NCBI GenBank assembly: GCA_028822675.1
Contig: JAPKDE010000008.1
Span: 1 to 32,231 of the forward strand
DNA length: 32,231 bases
DNA from: Dehalococcoidia bacterium
GTDB taxonomy: Bacteria > Chloroflexota > Dehalococcoidia > UBA3495
Direction of reading: 5' to 3'
Positions 1 through 7,708 of this stretch are shown piece after piece (the stretch's first letter is position 1; every line of letters starts with the position of its first letter). Position numbers and translations under genes: made by a program. Under the pieces are notes generated by a model that made no database searches, was not told where the DNA came from, and worked only from the letters and a program-made list of their open reading frames with translations.

Positions 1-2
1 GG

Positions 3-668
3 GTGAGCAAACGGGCCAGACGGGTAACCATCAAGGTGTCGGCCTATACCGGCCTAGAAGTGGTGATTCCCGTTGGGTTCAAAAAATCCCAGATTCCAGA
101 GATTCTCCAATCCAAGGCAGACTGGATCGAAAAAAGCCTGAGCCGCATCCAGCCTGAAGACGAACTCACACGACCAGACTCCGTCCAATTTGATCTCCTG
201 AGCGAGTTTTGGCGGGTTGAATACGCCAGTTCCGCAGCGGACAAGACGAAGTTGGTAGAGCAAGACCCCAATGTTTTACTGATCACCGGCCAGGTGGACG
301 ACCCGGTGGCAATTGCCGCAGTGCTGAACCAATGGCTGCAGAAAAGGGCGAAGGCAATGTTGGTACCGTGGCTGGGCCGACTCAGTGAAGAATTGTCGTT
401 GCCCTTCAATCGGGTGTCCGTGCGCCGTCAGTTGACCAAGTGGGGTAGCTGCTCCGGAGAGAAATCCATCAGCCTGAACCGCAACCTGCTTTTCGTCCAA
501 CCGCACTTGGCGCGGTACGTGCTAGTCCACGAGTTATGTCATTGTCTAAAACTGGATCACTCGGACCGGTTCTGGAGGATTTTGGAGCAATACGAGCCCG
601 ACGCCCGCCAGACGGCAGTGAAAATGAGGGATGGAGTGGACTGGGTCCCCCGTTGGGCCCAAGTCTGA
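3..668 (+). CDS. YgjP/DUF45-type M48-like metallopeptidase (possibly 5'-truncated)
   Basis: A zinc metallopeptidase of the YgjP/DUF45 (WLM-like) group. The zinc site is visible as HELCH at residues 176-180, with a third histidine in LDHSDRFW near residue 186. The family motif KWGSC is at 146-150. The N-terminal stretch SKRARRVTIKV matches the usual start of the first beta-rich region, so homologues normally carry some residues before it. The GTG at base 3 is the first possible start in the window, and the true start may lie upstream. The product is soluble with no signal peptide or membrane segment; the cellular substrate of this family is poorly known. It converges on the MFS gene, with 19 bases between the two stop codons. 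Family assignment is firm; the 5' end is not. Confidence 0.85.
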   Translation: MSKRARRVTIKVSAYTGLEVVIPVGFKKSQIPEILQSKADWIEKSLSRIQPEDELTRPDSVQFDLLSEFWRVEYASSAADKTKLVEQDPNVLLITGQVDDPVAIAAVLNQWLQKRAKAMLVPWLGRLSEELSLPFNRVSVRRQLTKWGSCSGEKSISLNRNLLFVQPHLARYVLVHELCHCLKLDHSDRFWRILEQYEPDARQTAVKMRDGVDWVPRWAQV

Positions 669-687
669 TGATTGAAATGGTTCGGGC

Positions 688-1917
688 TTAGAACCTGCGG
701 AGCTTGGGTGCCAACATGGCCAGGCCGAGAATCATACTGACGCCAAATATACCGGAGAGCACTGCCGCAGTCGGTGCTCCCCACACACCGGCAACCGCCC
801 CCGCTCCCAAGCTGCCAAAGGCGTGGGCATAGATGGCCAGTGTCCGCAAACCCATGATACGACCGCGAAATTCCGGCAGGCCCGTTTTCATCAAAACTGT
901 AAGTACCAGTACCAAGCTTGATGAGAACATCATTCCTGTTACCGCCAAGATTCCGACCGACACGTAGAAATTGGTGGATACGGCAAAGATGATCATGGTG
1001 CTATGCCAGCCGATCACGGCCAAGAAGCAGAGTATTCCGGCGTGCTTCACGTTTGGTATCGACGCCCAGAACATTGAGCCCACCAACCCACCAATACCAA
1101 AAGTAGAGATAAGAATTCCCAGCCCCACTGAGTCTTGGCCCAACACGTCTCTGGCGAATATGGGAACCAGGGTGGTATGGAACGAGAACCCGGTAATGTT
1201 GAAGATCACCGCCACAAACAGGGCCGCCCACAGTAGCTGGTTGCCTTTGACGTAACGCAACCCCTCAGCCACCAATGAGAACACCGACTCGCCTTTTTTG
1301 GCGACGGTGACTCGGGTCTCGCCGATCAGAAACGTCAGTGATCCACTGAGGATGTAAACGGTCATTATCATCACGTATGCGCCTTCCGGGCCAAACAGAT
1401 CAAATAACAGTCCGCCAATTATCGGCCCAACAATCAATGCCAGGTTCATTGCAGCGCTGATTAGGGCCACGGCGTTTGGTATGCGCTCCGGTACCACGCT
1501 ATCCACTGCCAGGGACTGGGCTGTGGGCATTTGAAAGACACGCGCCAGTCCGGCCAGCAGAGTGATTACGAAAATATGCCAGACTTCAATCAGATCAGTG
1601 GTAATCAGCACCAGCATCAGCAATGCCGTCGATGTCAGAACTGCTTGAACAATCATCATCAGCGTGCGACGCGACACCATGTCAGCAGTTGCGCCGGCAA
1701 AAAGGGCTATGAAGTTGAAGCCCAAACGGGCTGTTGCCGTCAGGCCAACCAGTAATGGGGAGTCGGTGAGGTTCAGTACATACCAAACGACCACCACCGT
1801 CTCCATCTGTGCTCCCATCTGAGATACGGTCATTGCAGACCAGATGAGGCCAAAGTTGCGTTGTTTGAGGATTGAGATCGGTGTGGCCGCGCGGCCTATG
1901 TTAGAGACCAGTTTCAA
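688..1917 (-). CDS. MFS transporter, EntS/MFS_3-like (copy 1 of tandem pair)
   Basis: A 409-residue major facilitator with about twelve hydrophobic segments, probably an inner-membrane drug/proton or siderophore-type exporter of the MFS_3 (EntS-like) group. Signature pieces are the loop 2-3 motif FAGATADMVSRRTL near residues 73-86 and the conserved RGRIMGLRTLAIYAHAFGS around 351-369. A hand alignment with the next gene gives about 301 identities in 409 positions without a gap, so the pair is a tandem duplication. Translation appears to begin at TTG (1915-1917) with no clear Shine-Dalgarno sequence, a property shared with copy 2. The next in-frame methionine, at residue 29, would cut into the first membrane segment. 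The exported substrate cannot be read from sequence. Confidence 0.9.
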   Translation of the reverse strand: MKLVSNIGRAATPISILKQRNFGLIWSAMTVSQMGAQMETVVVVWYVLNLTDSPLLVGLTATARLGFNFIALFAGATADMVSRRTLMMIVQAVLTSTALLMLVLITTDLIEVWHIFVITLLAGLARVFQMPTAQSLAVDSVVPERIPNAVALISAAMNLALIVGPIIGGLLFDLFGPEGAYVMIMTVYILSGSLTFLIGETRVTVAKKGESVFSLVAEGLRYVKGNQLLWAALFVAVIFNITGFSFHTTLVPIFARDVLGQDSVGLGILISTFGIGGLVGSMFWASIPNVKHAGILCFLAVIGWHSTMIIFAVSTNFYVSVGILAVTGMMFSSSLVLVLTVLMKTGLPEFRGRIMGLRTLAIYAHAFGSLGAGAVAGVWGAPTAAVLSGIFGVSMILGLAMLAPKLRRF

Positions 1918-2069
1918 ATTATTGGTTTAATCCGGGGCAGAGGTGCTGCATAGTTAAGTTGCGGCCGCCTCAGGGGATGGAGGGATGTATCGCCTGAGTA
2001 AACCTCAGAAATACTACTGCGCCAGCCGGTACCTGTCCAATAGGATTGTGCCGTTCTCGTGGCCAATCC

Positions 2070-3299
2070 CTAAAACCGGCGTAACTTTGGCGCGATAAAA
2101 GCCAGGACCGCCATCATGCCGATTCCACCCATCCCGCAGATCACCACGGTTGTCGGAGCGCCTAGTATCCCAGCAATCGCCCCGAACGCCACGCTACCAA
2201 AGGCGTGGGCGTAGATTGCCAGGGTCCTCAGGCCCATGATTCGCCCTCGGAACTCTGGCGGAGCAGTCTTCATCAGCACTGTAAGCACCATAACAAGGCT
2301 AGATGAGAACATCATGCCTGTTACCACCAGTATCCCCACAGATAGGTAGAAATTGGTTGAGGCGGCGAAGCCAATCATGGTGGCGTGCCAGCCCATCACC
2401 GCAAGAATGCACACCAGTCCAATATGACGCAGGTCGGGGATGGACGCCCAGAAAAGAGAGCCGATCAGCCCGCCGATTCCAAAGGACGAGATCATTATTC
2501 CCAGACCCACTGAGTCAACGTCCAACACCTCTTTAGCAAAGATGGGCACCAACGTCACGTGGAACGAAAACCCGGTGATGTTGAAGATGACCGCCACCAG
2601 GAGCACCGACCAGAGCAATTGCTCGCCCTTGACGTACCTTGCACCCTGGGCCACAACCGCGAAAACCGATTCGCCTTTTTTAGCCGCGCTAACCCGTGTA
2701 GCGCCGATAAAGAACGCGGCCACACCACTGAGGACATTAAACACTGCGACCATCGCATAGGCACCCTCAGGCCCAAATATGCCAAACAAGACGCCGCCCA
2801 TCACCGGACCCACCACCAAAGCAAAGTTGGTGGCCGCGTTCAGCAGGGCAACGCCATTAGGAATACGCTCTTGGTCTAGACTATCCACACCCAGCGACTG
2901 GGCCGTTGGACGCTGAAAAATACGCGCTAACCCGGCGGCCAAGGTAATGACGAAGATGTGCCAGACTTCGATCAAGTCTGTGACGATTAGCACCAGCATC
3001 AAGATCGCCAGCGCAGCCATGGCCGACTGGGCAATCATCAGCAGGGTCCGACGCGGAACAATGTCAGCGGTGGCCCCGGCAAACAGCGCTAGGAAGTTGA
3101 ATCCCATGCGGGCAGTGGCAGTTAGCCCAACCAGCACTGGGGAGTCGGTGAGGTTTAGTACGTACCAGACAACGACCACCGTTTCCATCTGCTGCCCCAT
3201 CTGGGAAAGGGCCATGGACGACCATACGAGACCAAAGTTGCGTTGTCTGAGTATGGAGATGGGCTTTGTTGCTCGACCGATATTTGAGACTAAGTTCAA
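2070..3299 (-). CDS. MFS transporter, EntS/MFS_3-like (copy 2 of tandem pair)
   Basis: Paralogue of the gene at 688-1917: same length (409 residues), gap-free alignment, about 74% identity. Identity is highest in the first 150 residues and in the conserved stretch at 351-369, and lowest in the segments near residues 90-100, 185-195 and 370-400, where substrate specificity could diverge. About twelve membrane segments are evident and an inner-membrane exporter role is expected. It also starts with TTG (3297-3299) and has no convincing ribosome binding site. A perfect TATAAT lies 63 bases upstream on the minus strand. The 152-base gap to copy 1 contains no terminator that I can see, so both may be co-transcribed, but copy 1 could also have its own promoter. 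Confidence 0.9.
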   Translation of the reverse strand: MNLVSNIGRATKPISILRQRNFGLVWSSMALSQMGQQMETVVVVWYVLNLTDSPVLVGLTATARMGFNFLALFAGATADIVPRRTLLMIAQSAMAALAILMLVLIVTDLIEVWHIFVITLAAGLARIFQRPTAQSLGVDSLDQERIPNGVALLNAATNFALVVGPVMGGVLFGIFGPEGAYAMVAVFNVLSGVAAFFIGATRVSAAKKGESVFAVVAQGARYVKGEQLLWSVLLVAVIFNITGFSFHVTLVPIFAKEVLDVDSVGLGIMISSFGIGGLIGSLFWASIPDLRHIGLVCILAVMGWHATMIGFAASTNFYLSVGILVVTGMMFSSSLVMVLTVLMKTAPPEFRGRIMGLRTLAIYAHAFGSVAFGAIAGILGAPTTVVICGMGGIGMMAVLAFIAPKLRRF

Positions 3300-3361
3300 A
3301 TTAACGGCTTGATGCGGTGTGGAGGAGAGGCATGGAGAGGTAGGGAGACCGCCTTATTGGC

Positions 3362-3367
3362 ATTATA
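3362..3367 (-). promoter_or_regulatory. Candidate -10 box for MFS copy 2
   Basis: A perfect TATAAT on the minus strand, 63 bases before the TTG start of the MFS gene at 2070-3299. No good -35 hexamer is found at 16-18 bp, so this is only a candidate. Confidence 0.35.
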
Positions 3368-3462
3368 GGATACAAAGAGGGTGGGTCGCCGAAGCGAGCC
3401 ATCAAAGATGTTAATCCCCAATCCAAGGTCTGTCCAACGATTTAGAAGCCTGCGTTACATGA

Positions 3463-3508
3463 AAAAGCCAAGCCCCTAGTGTTGCTTAACACCAGGGGCT
3501 TGGCTTTT
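3463..3508. terminator. Strong bidirectional hairpin terminator
   Basis: A perfect 14-bp stem (3463-3476 with 3495-3508, AAAAGCCAAGCCCC and its complement) is extended by an inner 5-bp GTGTT/AACAC stem around a GCTT loop. T/A-rich ends on both strands make it a Rho-independent terminator. It lies just after the stop of the decayed LLM gene on the minus strand and before the MFS promoter region. Confidence 0.9.
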
Positions 3509-3533
3509 GGTCTTATTTCTGCCGGTAGTAGTT

Positions 3534-4690
3534 TTAGGCTGACGTGCGCTGTTTTTCGTCGTAGTACTGTTCGTCGGCTCGTTTTAGTCCGGCCAGTCTG
3601 CCACCTTGCATATCTATCCTTCGCTCTGTGGCCCACCGAGCGGTGGTCTCAATTCCGGCCAGAGTCCCCTGGAAATGGGGGAACACGTAGCGGGCCAGCA
3701 GCTCATAGCTGTGGAGTATCTTCTCTCGAGTCGTCCAGTCGGAGACCAAGATCATCAACCCGCCAAACCCACCGCTGATCTCTTGCAGGCGTTCAATGGC
3801 AGCAATGGCATCGTCGGGCGTTCCCACAATCCATTGGTTGTTCTCCACCATGTGGTCAACTATTTTCTCAGACGGGACATCCGGCACATCGTTCCCCAAG
3901 GTATCGCCGAAGTACTCCTTGATAGGACGACCGCCGCCCAGTCTCACATCCTCAATGTCCTGCTCACGGGTCTCCGCTAGGTGACAGGGTATGACCAACT
4001 GCCAGTCTTCCCGGTGAACGGTCTTGCCGTCCTCTGCCGCCGTTTCCTCGGCGATCAACCATAATTCGGCCAGGATCGTCCGCCGCACGGTGTCGCGGGG
4101 TACGCTCAACGACAGGATGGAAAGACCGTGCTTGCCGGCCAACCGAGGCCCGGCCGGTGACTGGGCCGATGCCACGGCGATGGGTATATGGGGCTGCTGG
4201 TATGGTCGTAGTTGGAGCACCGCATCGTTGAGTTCGAACCAGTCGCTTTTATGGGTGACGGGCTCGGTGGAGGTGAACAGTTTCATAATCACATCCAAAG
4301 ACTCGTCCATCATTTCTCGCTGACGCGCCGGATCCAGCCCCCGCATTACGGCGTCGGAAGTTAATGTGCCTGGCCCCACTCCCAGAATCACTCGACCCTT
4401 GGTTAGGTGGTCTAGCAATACCATTCGGTTGGCCACCATGTAGGGGTGATGGTGGGGAGGCTGATTATGCCAGTGCCCATCCTGATGTGACGGGTGCGCT
4501 CTGCGGCGGTGGCAATGAACACCTAAGGAGATGAGATGGTCTCCTAGCCAGAGCTGTGATGCTCGCCAAAGTAGGCCTCGTCATAGCCCAAAAGGTCAAG
4601 CCATCAAATCAGTTCCAGGTCCCGGTCCAGCGCCAGGGTCAGATTTTCTCCGACCCGGTGGAACGGTGCCATGAATACGCCAAACTTCAT
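3534..4690 (-). pseudogene. Decayed LLM-class flavin-dependent monooxygenase
   Basis: The longest open frame (3534-4439, 301 codons) begins in the middle of the LLM fold at MVANRMVLLDHLTKGRV; family members normally have about 80-100 residues before this point. Those residues are still legible upstream. From an ATG at 4690 the minus strand reads MKFGVFMAPFHRVGEN, later GYDEAYFGEHH (the family EHH motif), and AAERTRHIRMGTGIISLP. They are interrupted by TGA at 4604-4606, TAG at 4544-4546 and TAG at 4523-4525. A single-base frameshift near 4452-4458 then puts the reading into the downstream frame. Two of the stops fall where relatives usually have Trp and Glu. The C-terminal 301 codons are undamaged, so inactivation looks recent, or a truncated product is still made from the internal ATG. 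Assembly error is possible but would need four separate mistakes. Confidence 0.8.
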
Positions 4691-4853
4691 CCTATGATGG
4701 GCCATTATTCCGTTATATGGCCTGGTTCTCCTCTACCTGATTGAATTTCGGGTTGTCCGGCGGATTGTTTAGAGGGAATAACGCAGAAACCGAGGCAGAA
4801 GGAGATTAGGGGAGATTTCCAATCGGGAAACCAGGGCAGTCAGACTCCACTGG

Positions 4854-5906
4854 CTATCTAGGACTGGGCATTACGTCATTTACGAAATATTCCATGGTGC
4901 GCAGGACTTTTTCGTAAGGGATATTCCCCCAGGCAAAAACACTGATGAAGTAATTGATGGCCGACTCTTCAATGCTCTGCCAGACTTTTTCTTTTACGGT
5001 CTGCGGTGAACCGGCGACGATTTTGCCGTCGGCCAGGAGGGTATCGAAGTCGTACAGCCACTTCAGGTTGCCTGAGTTTCCGATGTTCCACAGGTAATTT
5101 ATGTTGTCGCACCAGGCTTTCCAGGCGCTGCGGGCCTCTTCTATTGCCTCGGCATCGGTGGGTGCGATGTAGACGTGACGGGTCTGCCCCTGCTTGGGCT
5201 CCAAAGTTGAGTTGTTGATTCGGTCCGGGTAGTTCTGGTGTTCCTGCCAAATCTCCCGGTATAGTTCAAAGTGCTTCTTGACGACCGCGTTGGTGTCAAA
5301 GATGTGACTGGTGTTGATACCGTTTTTGGCCATCCACGGCACGGTCTCAATATTGCCGCTGGCGTACCAGATGGGCGGGTGCGGTTGTTGGAAGGGCCTA
5401 ATCCAGAGGCGGATGTCCTTGTAATTATAGAACTCGCCTTCATGGTTTAGCGTCTCGTTGTTCAATCCCTTCAGCAACACCGCCAAGGCTTCATCAAACA
5501 TAGCTCGGCCCTTCTCAGGATAAACCCCAAACCGGGCAACTTCGTAGGGGACTATGCCTCGGCCCACGCCCAATTCCAGTCTCCCTTTGCTCAGGTGGTC
5601 CAACATACAGACCTCCTCAATGAGACGTAGCGGGTTGTAGAGTGGCAATAGATAAACCAGAGGGCCGAGTCTGATCCGGGAGGTCCGCTGGGCAACGGCT
5701 GATAAGAATAAGCCTGGAGATGGCGCAACGCTCAGGGGAGTGGTGTGGTGTTCCGCCATGTGGTAGCAGTAGAAATCCTGCTTATCGGCGTACTCCAGCA
5801 GTTTCAGGCGATCCTCAAATATCTCGGCCGGGGAGTGTTGGTCCCACTCAACCCAGTCAAAGATTCCCCACTGAATCTGCCTGCCATCCGCGGTCTCACT
5901 AGCCAT
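4854..5906 (-). CDS. LLM-class flavin-dependent oxidoreductase
   Basis: A 350-residue bacterial luciferase-like monooxygenase, expected to use reduced FMN (or F420) with O2 to oxidise an organic substrate in the cytoplasm. The TIM-barrel hallmarks are AEHH at residues 51-54, the strand RIRLGPLVYLLPLYNPLRL near 77-95 and KGRLELGVGRG at 107-117. I chose the ATG at 5906 rather than an upstream in-frame TTG (5921): a GGGAGG ribosome binding site (5914-5919) lies 7 bases before it, and the TTG would overlap that site. It follows the VOC gene on the same strand, separated by a hairpin, and both probably share the promoter at 6493-6521. The substrate is unknown. Confidence 0.9.
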   Translation of the reverse strand: MASETADGRQIQWGIFDWVEWDQHSPAEIFEDRLKLLEYADKQDFYCYHMAEHHTTPLSVAPSPGLFLSAVAQRTSRIRLGPLVYLLPLYNPLRLIEEVCMLDHLSKGRLELGVGRGIVPYEVARFGVYPEKGRAMFDEALAVLLKGLNNETLNHEGEFYNYKDIRLWIRPFQQPHPPIWYASGNIETVPWMAKNGINTSHIFDTNAVVKKHFELYREIWQEHQNYPDRINNSTLEPKQGQTRHVYIAPTDAEAIEEARSAWKAWCDNINYLWNIGNSGNLKWLYDFDTLLADGKIVAGSPQTVKEKVWQSIEESAINYFISVFAWGNIPYEKVLRTMEYFVNDVMPSPR

Positions 5907-5927
5907 TAAGCTGCCTCCCAAAATGAT

Positions 5928-5956
5928 CAGAGCCCGGAATTAATCTCCGGGCTCTG
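5928..5956 (-). terminator. Intercistronic hairpin (attenuator or 3'-end stabiliser)
   Basis: A perfect 11-bp stem CAGAGCCCGGA / TCCGGGCTCTG with a 7-base loop, lying between the VOC gene and the downstream LLM gene of the same operon. On the minus strand it is followed only by ATCATTTTGG, a weak T-run, so it may reduce downstream expression or protect the upstream message rather than end transcription fully. Confidence 0.6.
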
Positions 5957-5986
5957 AAACTAATCGCCAGTCTAGGGAACTTCTGC

Positions 5987-6436
5987 TTAGGACTCGATAC
6001 CGGTATCGAACTGCACCAAAATCCCGCTGGGATCAACGGCAAAGAACGTGCGGACGTTTCCGTTCTCGTCGGCAAATGCCTCGATGCCGCCGGCAATCTC
6101 AACACCTGCGGCGATCAACTCGTCAGCCAGAGCGCGGACGTCTTTGACTGTGAATGACACGTGGCTAACGCCAACCTGGTCCAGTTTGATTCCCGAACCG
6201 TCTACCTCTTCACCGGGGTGACTGGTCATAACAAAGAACTGTTTCTCGCCCCACTCCAGGTATACGTTCCGGCGGGTTGCCCGCTTGTGGGCATAGGTGT
6301 GGGTCAGTCCGCCGGTGCTGGTGTCTTGAATGAAGTCCTTGACGACTTTCATGCCCAGAATATCCCGATAGAACACCAATGACTTGTCCATATCCGCAAC
6401 GCAGACTGCAATGTGCGAAATTCCTGAAGATTCCAT
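5987..6436 (-). CDS. VOC-family (glyoxalase/dioxygenase-like) metalloenzyme
   Basis: A 149-residue vicinal-oxygen-chelate protein made of two beta-alpha-beta-beta-beta modules. The first begins with ISHIAVCVADMDKSLVFYRD (candidate ligand His8); the second contains VSHVSFTV (a second His) and ends in DPSGILVQFD. Most family members have a metal-binding Glu where this protein has Gln, so metal binding may be altered. GGAGG at 6446-6450 sits 9 bases before the ATG. A promoter with a perfect TTGACA box lies just upstream, and the LLM oxidoreductase follows, suggesting the two act on the same compound. Whether it is a dioxygenase, isomerase, lyase or binding protein cannot be decided from sequence. 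Confidence 0.85.
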   Translation of the reverse strand: MESSGISHIAVCVADMDKSLVFYRDILGMKVVKDFIQDTSTGGLTHTYAHKRATRRNVYLEWGEKQFFVMTSHPGEEVDGSGIKLDQVGVSHVSFTVKDVRALADELIAAGVEIAGGIEAFADENGNVRTFFAVDPSGILVQFDTGIES

Positions 6437-6492
6437 TTTAAGTTGCCTCCATTATCTGTGATTCAAATTAGTAATTCGTGCCTAACGCGCCA

Positions 6493-6521
6493 ATGCTATT
6501 TCGGCATCGTTGTTTTGTCAA
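6493..6521 (-). promoter_or_regulatory. Sigma70-type promoter of the VOC-LLM operon
   Basis: On the minus strand a perfect -35 box TTGACA (6516-6521) is separated by exactly 17 bp from TAGCAT (6493-6498, four of six consensus bases). Transcription would start near 6486, about 50 bases before the VOC start codon. Confidence 0.65.
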
Positions 6522-6530
6522 AAGGCCTGA

Positions 6531-6566
6531 CAATTTACCTGGCGATTTACCTCGCAATTTAATCTC
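6531..6566. repeat. Three tandem 12-bp imperfect repeats, possible operator
   Basis: CAATTTACCTGG, CGATTTACCTCG and CAATTTAATCTC follow one another directly. The array begins 9 bases upstream of the -35 box of the VOC-LLM promoter, where an activator would bind. The next gene upstream ends at 6574, so the array fills most of the remaining gap. Confidence 0.55.
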
Positions 6567-6573
6567 AGAGAGG

Positions 6574-7554
6574 TTAATCCAGGTAACCAGACACGGTGCG
6601 CCATTTGAGGTAGTCAACAAGCCCTGCTTTTAGGTCGTAATTTGGCGTCCAGCCCAGGTCGCTGAACAGCCGGTGGTTAGACAGCGGGCCACGGGAGTAG
6701 TTCTCCCCGGCCGCCTTCACTCGGGACACTGTGTTTCCGGTTACCTGGGTAGTTGGCGATAGCTCAATAATCCCTTTGAGTATCTGTTCAAAGGTCAGCC
6801 AGATGCCGGTGGTGAGGTTGTACAGGTCGTGGGGCAGGTCTGGTGCGTCCAACACTGCACGCAGGCCCTCTGCGATGTCTGTGATGTAGATGTAATCACG
6901 CCCGTCGTCCATGTCTTCCGTGGCGATGCCCTCACCGCGCGCCACACGGCCCGTCCAGTCATGGAAGACTGACATTACCGCCCGGTGGCCGGTAACCCGT
7001 TCCATGGGCCCGTAGGGAGTGCTGAGGCGGACGGTGGCAGTCGATAGACCGTGTATTTGGCCGTAGCGGCGGGTAATCATCTCGCTGGCGAATTTGGTGA
7101 TGCCGTACAGGTTCTCCGGAACCGGAGCAGCTTCCTCATTCAAGGTCTGATCGCCGGGAAGGGCCGAACCGTAGGCCGCCCCGGAACTAACGTAGATGAA
7201 TCGCTTGGTCTGCTGTGTCCGCGCCAACTCCAACAGGTTGGCTGTGCCCTCAAGGTTGATGGCAATGACGTCTCGGCTGCGTTCAATCTCTAGGGCTTCC
7301 CGGTTGACCGTATAGACCGCTGCATGCACGATTTTGTCTATCTGATGGTCTTGACCCAACCGCGCCACTGAATCTGGGTCGACGATATCGCCCTGAACAA
7401 ATGTTACTGGGCTGTACGCCTGGCCGACAAAATCCTTAAGCAATTTGTCTGGCCCATTAATATCAAAACTAATCACCTGGTGGCCGTTGTCAGCCAGGTC
7501 CTTGACTATGTTCGCCCCCACAAATCCTGTCCCACCGGTCACTAGCGTTACCAT
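6574..7554 (-). CDS. NAD(P)-dependent epimerase/dehydratase (extended SDR)
   Basis: A 326-residue extended short-chain dehydrogenase of the sugar-nucleotide epimerase type. The Rossmann motif TGGTGFVGA is at residues 6-14, the catalytic Tyr150 and Lys154 are in YGITK, and the active-site serine region YVSSGAAYG is at 121-129. Relatives oxidise and re-reduce sugar nucleotides or 3-beta-hydroxysteroid-like alcohols; the substrate is not evident here. GGGGAGG (7562-7568) lies 7 bases before the ATG. A 17-bp-spaced promoter is found at 7612-7640, in the gap shared with the divergent ABC operon. The gene stands alone on its strand: the VOC operon downstream has its own promoter. Confidence 0.9.
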   Translation of the reverse strand: MVTLVTGGTGFVGANIVKDLADNGHQVISFDINGPDKLLKDFVGQAYSPVTFVQGDIVDPDSVARLGQDHQIDKIVHAAVYTVNREALEIERSRDVIAINLEGTANLLELARTQQTKRFIYVSSGAAYGSALPGDQTLNEEAAPVPENLYGITKFASEMITRRYGQIHGLSTATVRLSTPYGPMERVTGHRAVMSVFHDWTGRVARGEGIATEDMDDGRDYIYITDIAEGLRAVLDAPDLPHDLYNLTTGIWLTFEQILKGIIELSPTTQVTGNTVSRVKAAGENYSRGPLSNHRLFSDLGWTPNYDLKAGLVDYLKWRTVSGYLD

Positions 7555-7611
7555 TCCGCCGCCTCCCCAAGTTTATTATCTATCTTTCTCGTTGCCGAAA
7601 TTACCTGATGC

Positions 7612-7640
7612 ACTATGGTCTGACCGGGATAACTAGTCAA
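7612..7640 (-). promoter_or_regulatory. Promoter of the epimerase gene
   Basis: Minus-strand TTGACT (7635-7640), 17 bp, CATAGT (7612-7617). Five of six and four of six bases match the sigma70 consensus. The start codon is 58 bases downstream of the -10 box. Confidence 0.55.
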
Positions 7641-7695
7641 TTGGGACTAGGTTAAATCCTTCCCCTGGTTGACCAAATCAAAACTTCAACCTGCG

Positions 7696-7708
7696 TATAA
7701 TACCGACG
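7696..7708 (+). promoter_or_regulatory. -10 box placing transcription start at the GTG of the ABC operon
   Basis: A perfect TATAAT (7696-7701) ends six bases before the GTG codon at 7708, so the expected transcription start coincides with the start codon and the mRNA would be leaderless. A TTGACC sits 21 bp upstream of the -10 (7669-7674), which is too far for a standard -35. Confidence 0.5.

Noticed and set aside
2440..2760. Long antisense frames across the MFS genes (also 971-1255, 2947-3312)
   Set aside because: They lie opposite well-supported membrane protein genes; hydrophobic codons often leave the complementary frame open.
4523..4606. Stop-codon recoding (for example selenocysteine or reassigned TAG) as an explanation for the LLM stops
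   Set aside because: Both TGA and TAG occur, and a frameshift follows. Other genes here end normally with TAG and TGA, so recoding is not needed.
4556..4744. A plus-strand frame opposite the start of the decayed LLM gene
   Set aside because: The minus strand here clearly encodes the LLM N-terminus; the plus frame is an antisense by-product.
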